A stretch of 64,000 nt of DNA, taken from positions 78,753 to 142,752 of the forward strand of contig NZ_JSFK01000031.1 of NCBI RefSeq assembly GCF_000783395.1, given 5' to 3'. The notes under the pieces are model-generated. The model ran no database searches. It saw only the letters and a program-made list of their open reading frames with translations, and was not told the DNA's origin. Origin of the DNA: Pseudomonas chlororaphis (GTDB lineage: Bacteria > Pseudomonadota > Gammaproteobacteria > Pseudomonadales > Pseudomonadaceae). Below, piece by piece: positions 42,640 to 51,445 of this stretch. The number at the start of each line of letters is the position of its first letter. Position 1 is the stretch's first letter. The position numbers were made by a program, and so were the translations under genes.

Positions 42640-44292
42640 GTGACTGCCAATCCCCTCGACGATCCGTTCTATTACCTTAACAACTTCCGGCAAGTGCTTG
42701 ATTGGCTTGAGTTTCGTTATGCCGATGTAATGAGTGAAACGGAGCACGCGTTCATCCGCGACTTCAAGACCTTGCCCCGTGCATCGCAGGGGTTACTGGT
42801 GCGCATGGTGATGCGCAAGGGCGTGCATTTTCGCGCCGGCAAACTCAATTACGTTGAAATCGGTGATACCGCCGACGCCGCGCAATCCTTGCTGGAGCGT
42901 GGCTGGATCGCCGAACACGCGCCGTTGGCCCTCGCCGAGTTGTTCGACGTGTTGCTCAAGGCCGAGCTTGTGCAAGCCTTTGGCGCTGCCATCGAACAGC
43001 CCAAGGGACGCAAGGATGACTGGCTGCCGCTGCTGCTGGAGCAGTTCAACGACCCTCGCAGCCTGCGCGACTGGGCGCCGCTGCTCGATGATCGTTTGTT
43101 CAGCCTGACCATCATGGACCTGTGCGACCGCTTGCGGCTGATGTTCTTCGGCAACCTGTATCAGGACTGGTCGGAATTCGTCCTCGCTGACCTTGGCATC
43201 TTCACCTACGAAAAAGTCGAATTCTGCGCGGACTCGCGAGGCCTGCGCAGCCGCGCGGACGTCGACGCCTGCCTGTTCCTGCACCACTGCCAATTGCGTT
43301 TCGAGGCCGGTGAGCCGCTGGACACCATCGTCGAGCAGGTCAATGCCTTGCACTTCGACAACCCGTGGCTGCAACGCCGGCGGGGCAAGGTGTTGTTCCA
43401 GATCGGCCAGTACTGCGAGCGCATCGGCGAGTTTGCCCTGGCCCTGAGCATTTACCGCGACTGCGCCTATCCCGGCGCCCGCTTGCGCATGATCCGGGTG
43501 CTGGAGCGCAGTGGTGAATACCCGCTGGCGCTGGAACTCGCCACACTGGCGGAACAGGCGCCGGAAAGTGCCGCCGAGCAGCAAGGCCTGCAACGGATTC
43601 TGCCAAGGGTGCGGCGCAAGCTCGGCGGCCCGCCGCTCAAGCGCGCAACAGTGAAACCGGTGGAACGTCTGGACCTGCACTTGCCGCGCAGCGATCCTGG
43701 GTTGTCTGTGGAGTATTACGTGCAGGCGCATCTGCACGATGATGATGGCCCGGTGCATTACGTGGAAAACAGCCTGATCAATTCGTTGTTCGGCCTGTTG
43801 TGCTGGCCGGCGATCTTCGCCCCATTGCCGGGTGCTTTCTTTCACCCGTTCCAGCGTGGCCCGGTGGACCTGCTCAACGAAGACTTCCAGCAACGCCGCG
43901 CCGAGCTGTTTCAGGCGTGTCTGAGTGAACTCGATGACGGTCGCTATGCCGCGACCATTCGCCAGCGCTTTGTCGACAAATGGGGCATCCAGTCGCCGTT
44001 CGTGTTCTGGGGTGCATTGAATGAACAACTGCTGGAGCAGGCGCTGGCCTGTCTGCCCGCCGAACACCTCAAGCACTGGTTCAACCGCTTGCTGCTCGAT
44101 ATCAAGGCCAACCGCGCCGGCATGCCCGACCTGATCCAGTTCTGGCCGCAGCACAAAACCTACCGAATGATTGAAGTCAAAGGCCCCGGCGATCGCCTGC
44201 AGGACAATCAACTGCGCTGGCTGGAGTTCTGCCATCAACACCAGATGCCGGTGGCCGTGTGTTATGTGCAATGGGCGGAGCAGAGCGCTTGA
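42640..44292 (+). CDS. FAN1-type VRR-NUC nuclease
   Basis: The protein has 550 aa from the GTG at 42640; no in-frame ATG is near. The C-terminal VRR-NUC domain has D497 in GMPDL and E512-V-K in MIEVKGPGDRLQDNQ, the PD-(D/E)XK catalytic set. The N-terminal and central parts match the SAP-like and TPR regions of bacterial FAN1 homologues (LLVRMVMRKGVHFRAGKLNY near 50-70). The P. aeruginosa homologue cuts 5' flaps and unhooks interstrand crosslinks. The last bases overlap the start of the nuclease-helicase gene, so the two are translated together. Confidence 0.9.
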   Translation: MTANPLDDPFYYLNNFRQVLDWLEFRYADVMSETEHAFIRDFKTLPRASQGLLVRMVMRKGVHFRAGKLNYVEIGDTADAAQSLLERGWIAEHAPLALAELFDVLLKAELVQAFGAAIEQPKGRKDDWLPLLLEQFNDPRSLRDWAPLLDDRLFSLTIMDLCDRLRLMFFGNLYQDWSEFVLADLGIFTYEKVEFCADSRGLRSRADVDACLFLHHCQLRFEAGEPLDTIVEQVNALHFDNPWLQRRRGKVLFQIGQYCERIGEFALALSIYRDCAYPGARLRMIRVLERSGEYPLALELATLAEQAPESAAEQQGLQRILPRVRRKLGGPPLKRATVKPVERLDLHLPRSDPGLSVEYYVQAHLHDDDGPVHYVENSLINSLFGLLCWPAIFAPLPGAFFHPFQRGPVDLLNEDFQQRRAELFQACLSELDDGRYAATIRQRFVDKWGIQSPFVFWGALNEQLLEQALACLPAEHLKHWFNRLLLDIKANRAGMPDLIQFWPQHKTYRMIEVKGPGDRLQDNQLRWLEFCHQHQMPVAVCYVQWAEQSA

Positions 44293-46607
44293 GCTACAGC
44301 ATTGCCGTGCGCGCATTGTGCGAGTTCACTGCCAAGAGCGGCGACCTCGACCTGCGCTTCACGCCATCACCTACGGCGCTGGAAGGCATCGCTGGCCACC
44401 GCACCGTGGCCTCGCGACGCAGCGAGAAATACCAAAGCGAAGTGGCGCTGGAAGGCGAGTTCCGGCAATTGAAGGTCAAGGGCAGGGCGGATGGCTACGA
44501 CCCGGCGCAAAACTGCCTGGAAGAAGTCAAAACCTACCGGGGCGACCTGAGCAAACAACCGGCCAATCACCGCCAGTTGCATTGGGCGCAGGCGAAGATC
44601 TACGGCTGGTTGATGTGCCGCAAACTCGACCTTGAACAGATCAATCTGGCGTTGGTGTACTTCGATATCGTCAGCGAGAAGGAAACCTGTCTGGTCGAGG
44701 CGTTCAGTGCAGATGCGTTGAAAGCCTTTTTCGAGCAGCAGTGCACCCTGTTCCTGCACTGGGCCGAACAGGAAATGGCCCATCGCGAGGCGCGCAATCT
44801 GGCCGCGCAACAATTGGCGTTTCCCCATGCGGATTTTCGCCCCGGTCAGCGGCATCTGGCTGAGTCGGTGTTCAAGGCTGTCAGCACCGGGCGCTGCCTG
44901 ATGGCCCAGGCACCCACCGGTATCGGCAAAACCCTCGGCACGCTGTTCCCGATGCTCAAGGCCCTGGCCCCGCAGCAACTGGACAAGGTGTTCTTCCTCA
45001 CCGCCAAGACGCCGGGACGCAAACTGGCGCTGGATGCCAGTCAGGTGTTGTTCGATCAGTCACCAGCCTTGCCCTTGCGGGTGTTGGAAATGGTCGCCCG
45101 CGACAAGGCCTGCGAACACCCGGACAAAGCCTGCCACGGTGAATCCTGCCCGTTGGCCCAAGGCTTTTATGATCGCCTGCCCGCCGCCCGGGAAGCGGCA
45201 AGTCGCATCCGCCTGCTCGATCAAGCGGCCATGCGCGAGGTCGCCGCGCAACATGCAGTGTGCCCGTATTACCTCAGTCAGGAGATGGCCCGTTGGGTCG
45301 ACGTTGTGATCGCCGACTACAACTATTACTTCGACTTCAGCGCCATGCTCTTCGGTCTCGCCCAGCTCAACCAATGGAAAGTCGCAGTGTTGGCGGACGA
45401 GGCGCATAACCTCGTCGAACGGGGCCGGCAGATGTACAGCGCCAGTCTCGATCAGTTCACCCTGGGCAGCGTGCGCAAAACTGCGCCCCCGGTGCTGAAA
45501 AACTCCCTGCAACGGATCAACCGTGAATGGAACGCCTTGCATGCGCCGCAACTGGCGGCCTATCAGGCGTACGACAAGGCTCCGGAAAAACTCCTGCAAG
45601 CGATTTCGCTGTGTTGCGCCGCGATTGGCGATTACCTCAATGACCATCCGCAAGGCCTCGACAGCGCCTTGCAGAATTTCTACTTCGACTTGCTGCAGTT
45701 CGCCCGGGTGGCGGAGCTGTATGATGAGCATTACCTGTTCGACATCAGCAAGCGCGACCTCGACCGCAAAAAGCCGCTGTCGCAGTTGTGCCTGCGCAAT
45801 GTGGTGCCGGCCGCGTTCATCGGCCCGCGTCTGAAAGCGGCGCGCAGCAGCGTGCTGTTCTCTGCCACCCTCAGCCCGCGCCACTATTACGCCGATTTGC
45901 TCGGCACGCCCGCCGACACCGTGTGGATCGACGTCGAATCGCCATTTTGCGCCGAGCAGTTGCAGGTGCAGATCGTCAGCCGCATTTCGACACGCTTCAA
46001 TCATCGTCAGGCTTCGCTGGAGCCGATCGTCGAATTGATCGCGCGGCAGTTCAGCGAGCGTCCGGGCAACTATCTGGCGTTTTTCAGCAGCTTCGATTAC
46101 CTGCAACAAGTGGCGTCGTTACTCGCCGAGCGCCATCCGCACATCACCCTCTGGCAGCAATCGCGGGGGATGCTCGAAGGCGCACGGCAGGCTTTCCTCG
46201 ATCAGTTCACCGCGCACAGTCAGGGCATTGGTTTTGCCGTGTTGGGCGGTGCGTTCGGCGAAGGCATCGATTTGCCCGGTACGCGGCTGATCGGCGCATT
46301 CATTGCCACGCTGGGGTTGGCGCAGTTCAATCCAGTCAACGAACAGCTCAAATACCGCATGGCGGCCATCTTTGGCGCCGGTTACGACTACACCTACCTG
46401 TACCCCGGCGTGCAGAAAGTGGTGCAAGCCGCCGGGCGGGTCATCCGTACCCGCGAGGATCGCGGCGTGGTGATGCTGATTGACGATCGCTTTGCCGAAA
46501 GCCGGATCAAACAGCTGCTACCGCGCTGGTGGGCGATCAATCACGAGACGGCCGCTTCCCAATTCGCTGGATTGCCGCATACTTCCGATCATGACAATGG
46601 CTGGTGA
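44289..46607 (+). CDS. XPD/DinG-type Fe-S helicase with RecB-like nuclease domain
   Basis: The protein has 772 aa if it starts at the TTG at 44289 (MSYSIAVRALCEF), which overlaps the FAN1 stop and has GGAG 8 bases upstream; a GTG at 44259 is an alternative. Residues ~30-100 carry a RecB/Cas4-like nuclease set: H37, GRADG (D68) and E79-V-K81. The helicase has PTGIGKT (Walker A), ADEAHN (DEAH), FSATLSPRHYY and QAAGRVIRTREDRG. Four cysteines between motifs I and II (CEHPDKAC, ESC, VCPYY) fit the [4Fe-4S] cluster of XPD/DinG helicases, which move 5'-to-3'. Coupling to FAN1 points to crosslink or flap repair. Confidence 0.9.
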   Translation: MSYSIAVRALCEFTAKSGDLDLRFTPSPTALEGIAGHRTVASRRSEKYQSEVALEGEFRQLKVKGRADGYDPAQNCLEEVKTYRGDLSKQPANHRQLHWAQAKIYGWLMCRKLDLEQINLALVYFDIVSEKETCLVEAFSADALKAFFEQQCTLFLHWAEQEMAHREARNLAAQQLAFPHADFRPGQRHLAESVFKAVSTGRCLMAQAPTGIGKTLGTLFPMLKALAPQQLDKVFFLTAKTPGRKLALDASQVLFDQSPALPLRVLEMVARDKACEHPDKACHGESCPLAQGFYDRLPAAREAASRIRLLDQAAMREVAAQHAVCPYYLSQEMARWVDVVIADYNYYFDFSAMLFGLAQLNQWKVAVLADEAHNLVERGRQMYSASLDQFTLGSVRKTAPPVLKNSLQRINREWNALHAPQLAAYQAYDKAPEKLLQAISLCCAAIGDYLNDHPQGLDSALQNFYFDLLQFARVAELYDEHYLFDISKRDLDRKKPLSQLCLRNVVPAAFIGPRLKAARSSVLFSATLSPRHYYADLLGTPADTVWIDVESPFCAEQLQVQIVSRISTRFNHRQASLEPIVELIARQFSERPGNYLAFFSSFDYLQQVASLLAERHPHITLWQQSRGMLEGARQAFLDQFTAHSQGIGFAVLGGAFGEGIDLPGTRLIGAFIATLGLAQFNPVNEQLKYRMAAIFGAGYDYTYLYPGVQKVVQAAGRVIRTREDRGVVMLIDDRFAESRIKQLLPRWWAINHETAASQFAGLPHTSDHDNGW

Positions 46608-46612
46608 GTGTG

Positions 46613-48532
46613 ATGAGCGAGAACAACAAGACCGCAGCGATCGAAGAGATGCGTTTTCGTCTGCTGATCGATGCGGTGGTCGACTATGCGATCTACATGA
46701 TCGATCCCGACGGCATCGTCACCAGTTGGAACTCCGGCGCCAAACGCTTCAAGGGCTACGAAGAAGCGGAAATCCTCGGCGAACACTTCTCGCGCTTCTA
46801 TACCGCTGACGATCGCGCCGCCGGTCTGCCGCAACGGGCGCTCGATACGGCGATCCGTGAAGGGCGCTTCGAAGGCGAGGGCTGGCGGGTGCGCAAGGAC
46901 GGCACTAACTTCTGGTCGCACGTGGTGATCGATCCGATCATTGATCCCAGCGGCAAGTTGCTCGGTTTCGCCAAGATCACCCGCGACCTGACCGACCGCA
47001 AAATGGCCGAGGAAACCCTCAAGCAAAGCGAACAGCAATTCCGTTTGCTGGTGCAGGGCGTCACCGACTACGCCATCTACATGCTCAGCCCCGAAGGCCG
47101 GGTCAGCAACTGGAACCAGGGCGCTCAGCGGATCAAAGGCTATCTGCCGGAAGAAATCATCGGTCAGCATTTTTCGATCTTCTATACCCCCGAAGACCGC
47201 GAACTCGGCGAACCGCAACGGGCGCTGGAAATCGCCACCCGCGAGGGCCGCTTCGAAAACAAGAGCTGGCGCATGCGCAAGGACGGCACGCGGTTTCTCG
47301 CTCACGTGGTAGTCGATGCGATTCGTGGCGACACCGGCACGTTGCTCGGTTTTGCCAAGATCACCCGCGATATCACCGAGACCCACCAGGCACAGCAAGC
47401 GCTGGAGAAAACCCGGGAAGCGCTGTTCCAGGCGCAGAAGATGCAGGCCATCGGGCAACTCAGCGGCGGCATCGCCCATGACTTCAATAATCTGCTGACG
47501 GTGATTCTCGGTAACCTCGAGATCGTGCACAAACGCGTGGGCGACGATCCGAAAATCAGCCGCCTGCTGGAAAACGCTACCCAAGGTGCATTGCGTGGCG
47601 TGTCGCTGACCCAGCGCATGCTGGCATTTGCCCGCCGTCAGGAACTGAAGACCGAGTCGGTCGATATTGCGCAACTGGTTCAGGGCATTACCGGGTTGCT
47701 GCGCAGCTCGCTGGGGCCGGGTATCCGTATCGACACGCGGTTTCCCGCCGATCTGGAGCCGGTGCTGGCAGACTCCAATCAGCTGGAACTGGCCTTGCTC
47801 AACCTGGCGACCAACGCCCGCGACGCCATGCCCGACGGCGGTACGGTAAGCATCACCGCTGAACCGCAAGTGGTGCTCGAACTCAGTCATTCGGATCTGC
47901 CGGCAGGTCGTTACGTTTGCCTAAGCGTTATCGACAGCGGCGAGGGCATGGATGCGCACACACTGGCCTCGGCCAGAGATCCGTTCTTCACCACCAAAGG
48001 CTTGGGCAAAGGCACCGGACTGGGCTTGTCGATGGTCCACGGCTTCATTGAACAGCTCGGGGGCCGCTTCATTCTCAAGAGCGAAAAGGCCCAGGGCACC
48101 ACGGCTGAGTTATGGATTCCGGTGGCGGTCGAGGGCACGGCCAGCAAGCCGCTGTTGCCAAACGCCGAACCGGTGGTGGTGCCAAGGCTCAGCGTGCTGG
48201 TGGTGGATGACGACTCGCTGGTGTTGACCAGCACCAGCCTGTTGCTCGAAGACCTTGGCCATCGGGTGGTCAGTGCGACGTCCGGTGCGCAGGCGCTGGC
48301 GCTGTTCGACCAAGGCGAGGTGATTGACCTGATGATCACCGACATGGCCATGCCGCAGATGAGCGGCGCGCAACTGGCCCACGCGGTGCGGCTGCTCAAG
48401 CCGGATCTGCCGATCATCCTGGCCACCGGTTACGCCGAGCGTCTGGAAGGTTTTGCTGCGCAACTGCCACGTTTGCCCAAGCCGTTCACGCAAATGAATC
48501 TGGTGGCGATCATTGCCCAATCGATGAAGTGA
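46613..48532 (+). CDS. Hybrid histidine kinase with two PAS domains and a receiver
   Basis: The protein has 639 aa from the ATG at 46613. Two similar PAS domains lie at ~15-125 and ~140-250 (DYAIYMIDPDGIVTSWNSGA and DYAIYMLSPEGRVSNWNQGA). They are followed by a HisKA box with H289 (GGIAHDFNNLL), an HATPase domain (NLATNARDAMPDGG) and a C-terminal receiver with phospho-acceptor D577 (MITDMAMPQM). No membrane segment is visible, so it should be a cytoplasmic sensor. No response regulator with an output domain lies nearby, so the partner is elsewhere. It begins 5 bases after the helicase stop. Confidence 0.92.
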   Translation: MSENNKTAAIEEMRFRLLIDAVVDYAIYMIDPDGIVTSWNSGAKRFKGYEEAEILGEHFSRFYTADDRAAGLPQRALDTAIREGRFEGEGWRVRKDGTNFWSHVVIDPIIDPSGKLLGFAKITRDLTDRKMAEETLKQSEQQFRLLVQGVTDYAIYMLSPEGRVSNWNQGAQRIKGYLPEEIIGQHFSIFYTPEDRELGEPQRALEIATREGRFENKSWRMRKDGTRFLAHVVVDAIRGDTGTLLGFAKITRDITETHQAQQALEKTREALFQAQKMQAIGQLSGGIAHDFNNLLTVILGNLEIVHKRVGDDPKISRLLENATQGALRGVSLTQRMLAFARRQELKTESVDIAQLVQGITGLLRSSLGPGIRIDTRFPADLEPVLADSNQLELALLNLATNARDAMPDGGTVSITAEPQVVLELSHSDLPAGRYVCLSVIDSGEGMDAHTLASARDPFFTTKGLGKGTGLGLSMVHGFIEQLGGRFILKSEKAQGTTAELWIPVAVEGTASKPLLPNAEPVVVPRLSVLVVDDDSLVLTSTSLLLEDLGHRVVSATSGAQALALFDQGEVIDLMITDMAMPQMSGAQLAHAVRLLKPDLPIILATGYAERLEGFAAQLPRLPKPFTQMNLVAIIAQSMK

Positions 48533-48600
48533 GGCGCTGGTCAATCGTTCTGAACTTGCGCGCCGGTGGGGACTTCTAAATATTTCCCCCATCCCGGAGC

Positions 48601-49146
48601 GTGCATCTTTTGTCTCGCATACTGACTGAGCCCACTGCTGAAGAAACCCTGACCGAACATGACGCCAAGATGTTCGGCTCACCCAAGGAAAGGCTGGATT
48701 TCTATCGGCGCGAGATCCAGTACGAAACCAGCATCCTCGCCAACCGCACCGATGCCTATCTGGCGGCGCAGTCGTTTCTGGTGATTGCTTTCGCCTCGTG
48801 CATGGCCAACCTCAACCCGGAGTGGGGCAAGTTGTTCACACTGGTGGTACCACCGTTTTTGGCATTGCTCGGGTTGCTCAGTTCGCTGAATGCCTGGCCG
48901 GGGATTCGGGCGGCGTACGACATTATCGATCACTGGCATTTCAAGCAGAGCCACTTGCTCCACAGCGAGCCGTTGATGGGCCTGGCGTACGACGAATCGC
49001 CGCTGTTCAGTGAGATGGAATCGAGCCACAAGGGTTATCGCAAATCGCTGCTGTTTTCGGTGCGTACGCCTTGGATCTTTGCGACGTTCTGGGTGTTGCT
49101 GGGGAGTTATGCGGTGTTTATTCAGGTGACCAATCCGGGCGGGTGA
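48601..49146 (+). CDS. Membrane protein of unknown function
   Basis: The protein has 181 aa from a GTG at 48601. It has three likely membrane segments: AQSFLVIAFASCMANL, LFTLVVPPFLALLGLLSSL and TPWIFATFWVLLGSYAVFI. The N-terminal ~50 residues are charged (FYRREIQYETSILANRTDAYL) and probably cytoplasmic. No family recognised. It lies 68 bases after the hybrid kinase and ends in a terminator. Confidence 0.7.
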   Translation: MHLLSRILTEPTAEETLTEHDAKMFGSPKERLDFYRREIQYETSILANRTDAYLAAQSFLVIAFASCMANLNPEWGKLFTLVVPPFLALLGLLSSLNAWPGIRAAYDIIDHWHFKQSHLLHSEPLMGLAYDESPLFSEMESSHKGYRKSLLFSVRTPWIFATFWVLLGSYAVFIQVTNPGG

Positions 49147-49160
49147 CTGGCAGGTAGGGG

Positions 49161-49187
49161 AAAGCCCGGTTCTTTTAGCCGGGCTTT
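49161..49187 (+). terminator. Rho-independent terminator
   Basis: AAAGCCCGG (49161-49169) and CCGGGCTTT (49179-49187) pair around a 9-base loop, followed by further T, 14 bases after the membrane-protein gene. Confidence 0.88.
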
Positions 49188-49225
49188 TTCATTCGCGTGG
49201 ATTTTGTGGTGCTCTTTAGATCGAT

Positions 49226-49434
49226 CCCCCTCACCCCAGCCCTCTCCCCCAATGGGGGCGAGGGGGAAGGGAGCAGATCTTCGTTGTACTAAAAATCTGC
49301 GTTCGACTCGGTATCTCAGTGCAGATCTTTGCGCTGCTCAAAATCTGCGTGCGACTCGGTATCCCAGGTCGGCGTACCTCAACCATTCACTTCGGTCAGT
49401 TCCCTCTCCTGGGGGAGAGGGCTAGGGTGAGGGG
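49226..49434. repeat. Paired CCCTCTCC hairpins flanking a direct repeat
   Basis: A CCCTCACCCCAGCCCTCTCC-type block (49226-49270) and its inverted counterpart (49396-49434) flank two imperfect ~45-bp direct repeats. Each direct repeat starts CAGATCTT, contains AAATCTGCGT and GCGACTCGGTAT or its near copy, and runs about 49276-49318 and 49320-49365. The core hairpin is shared with the array at 31081. No gene is seen in 49188-49444. Confidence 0.8.
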
Positions 49435-49444
49435 CTTTTTTGCC

Positions 49445-49741
49445 TCACTCCACAGTTTCAAGCTCTCGACGCAACGCCATCGAATTCTGCGAGGACATCG
49501 GAATCGGCGGGAAGTCTTCGTTCAAGACGCACAAATGATCGATGGCATCTTCAAACATCAAATCGGCTTTCTTGCGCAGCGCTCGGTAGTGCTCGAATTG
49601 TTCGATATCCAGATTTTCCACTTCAAGCAGCGCATTGGCCGCACGGTTGAGGGTGTGGGCGTTATCGAACAGTTGACGATTGCGTTCCAGAGCCAGTGCT
49701 CTGCAAGCCTTGATTTGCGCCGGAGTCGAGCATTCTTTCAT
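49445..49741 (-). CDS. Small helical protein of unknown function
   Basis: The protein has 98 aa from the ATG at 49741-49739 (MKECSTPAQIKACRALALERN), with AAGG upstream; a TTG 21 bases earlier is possible. The body is a helical, charged chain (RQLFDNAHTLNRAANALLEVE, FEHYRALRKKADLMFEDAIDHL) with no membrane segment or signal. It may be a DNA- or protein-binding accessory. No family recognised. Confidence 0.6.
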   Translation of the reverse strand: MKECSTPAQIKACRALALERNRQLFDNAHTLNRAANALLEVENLDIEQFEHYRALRKKADLMFEDAIDHLCVLNEDFPPIPMSSQNSMALRRELETVE

Positions 49742-49928
49742 GACCGTAACCTTATTCTTCAAGGATTCCTTTAACAGGCTTAAACGCCGCAGTGGAACCG
49801 AACCTGCCGGGCCCCGCCGGATGAATCTGGCGAGGGGTTATGCTTGTGACTGCCAGCAATTACCCCGCGATCCATTTTTTTACAGAAAGAAGTTCGATCG
49901 ATTGCCTGATAAAAACCACTACCAATAA

Positions 49929-51272
49929 TCAGATTTTTTGTTTCTTGTGCTGTTCGTAGCGCGCCAGGATCGGCTGCGTGCTGATGCCGTGAAGCAAAAT
50001 GCTCAGCGCTACCACCGACAAGGTCAGGTCGGTACACACGCTGGCCACGCTATCGGTCAGCCCGTGATTCAAGGCATAAAACAGATAGAACAGGCTGCCG
50101 ATCCCGCGAATGCCGAACCAGCCGATCAACAACCGTTGCCGTCCCTCCATCATTTCACCCCACGGCATCAGTGCGACGCAGATCGGGCGGATCAGGCAGA
50201 ACAGCACGCCGCCCACCAGCAACGCCCGCCAGTCCCAGTGCGCCACCAGCACGACGCCAAGCAGGGTCACCAGAAACACTTCCATGGCGCGCTCGACCAG
50301 ACTGCCGAACGACAACATATCGCCCATCATGATCCCGGCGGCGACCTGGCTGCTTTCCAGCCGTTCGGTGTCACCGTGCACCGCGTGTTGCGGTTCGACG
50401 TTCTGATGGCCGACCACCGGCTGCACCAAGTGCTCGGCGGGCGGTTGACCAGCGCCGGTGGATTGCACTTCGACCTGACGCAGGCCCAGCCCGGCCGCGA
50501 AAACAGACAGAAAGCCGTAGCCGTCGATGGCTTCGGCAACGACATAGGCCAGGGCAATCAACGACAACGCCAGATAATCATTGGGGCTGAGCGTGCTGTC
50601 GTCATTGTGGATGCGCAACGAAAGGGTCACGCGCCCGATACCGCGACCCATCCAGTAACCGGTGAGCAATCCGGCAGGCACCGCCCACAATACGTTGCGC
50701 AACACCCAGCCCTGCCATTCGGCGGCGCTGCCGTCGCCGTGCATCAACAACAGGCCGAGAATCACAAACGGGAAGGCAATCCCGTCGTTCAGCCCGGCCT
50801 CGCCAGAGAGACCGAAGCGCACGCTGTCGACATCCCGCGCATCGTTGACCTGCACCAGCGCCGCCAGCACCGGGTCGGTCGGCGCCAGAATCGCAGCAAT
50901 CAACAGCGACGGCCCCCACGGTAAGCGCAAGGCTAAATGCAGCAGCAGACACACACCGATGATGGTCAGCACCATCACCGGCCCGGCCAGACCAAAAGCG
51001 ATCCGCCAACGCTTGTCGCGCAGGGGCAGCCGCAGCTTCAGGCCACAGACGAACAGGGAAAACAACACCGCGACTTCCGTCAGGTGTTCCATCCACAGCG
51101 ACGCGTTTTCCAGGGATAGTTTCAGCAGGTCGAGGCCACTGGGGCCGATGCCGATTCCCAGCAGCAAACAAACGGCCGAGGTGGTGACCGGCATCCAGCG
51201 CAGGTATGACGAGGTCAGTGCCAGGGTCAGCAGCACCGCGCCGAGGACCGCCACCCACACGATAAAACTCAT
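49929..51272 (-). CDS. Cation/proton antiporter (CPA1/NhaP type)
   Basis: The protein has 447 aa with about 12 membrane segments. The conserved ion-binding regions are ILAPTDPVLAALVQ near 130 and GEAGLNDGIAFPFV near 160, where the aspartates bind Na+ or K+ in exchange for H+. There is no C-terminal TrkA or cyclic-nucleotide domain. It serves cytoplasmic pH and cation homeostasis. It is followed by no coupled gene; the SDR gene upstream on the same strand is separated by a REP element. Confidence 0.9.
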   Translation of the reverse strand: MSFIVWVAVLGAVLLTLALTSSYLRWMPVTTSAVCLLLGIGIGPSGLDLLKLSLENASLWMEHLTEVAVLFSLFVCGLKLRLPLRDKRWRIAFGLAGPVMVLTIIGVCLLLHLALRLPWGPSLLIAAILAPTDPVLAALVQVNDARDVDSVRFGLSGEAGLNDGIAFPFVILGLLLMHGDGSAAEWQGWVLRNVLWAVPAGLLTGYWMGRGIGRVTLSLRIHNDDSTLSPNDYLALSLIALAYVVAEAIDGYGFLSVFAAGLGLRQVEVQSTGAGQPPAEHLVQPVVGHQNVEPQHAVHGDTERLESSQVAAGIMMGDMLSFGSLVERAMEVFLVTLLGVVLVAHWDWRALLVGGVLFCLIRPICVALMPWGEMMEGRQRLLIGWFGIRGIGSLFYLFYALNHGLTDSVASVCTDLTLSVVALSILLHGISTQPILARYEQHKKQKI

Positions 51273-51331
51273 GATCTGCCGCCCTCAAGTGGTCGATGTG
51301 ACGGCAATCGCACCGTGTTCAATAGAGAGTG

Positions 51332-51420
51332 CAGGAGTTGCCGAAGCCTCGGGCCGCGATGGGACGATCTTTTGATTGTGTGTTCAAGATCAAAAGATCG
51401 CAGCCTGCGGCAGCTCCTAC
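51332..51420. repeat. REP pair, AAAGATCGCAGCCTGCGG family
   Basis: The 30-bp element at 51391-51420 is identical to one arm of the repeat at 63071. A longer diverged inverted relative with GAGTTGCCGAAGCCTCGG lies at 51332-51376. They fill the gap between the SDR and antiporter genes. Confidence 0.82.
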
Positions 51421-51445
51421 AGTAATGGTCTTGTTTCGCGATCAA

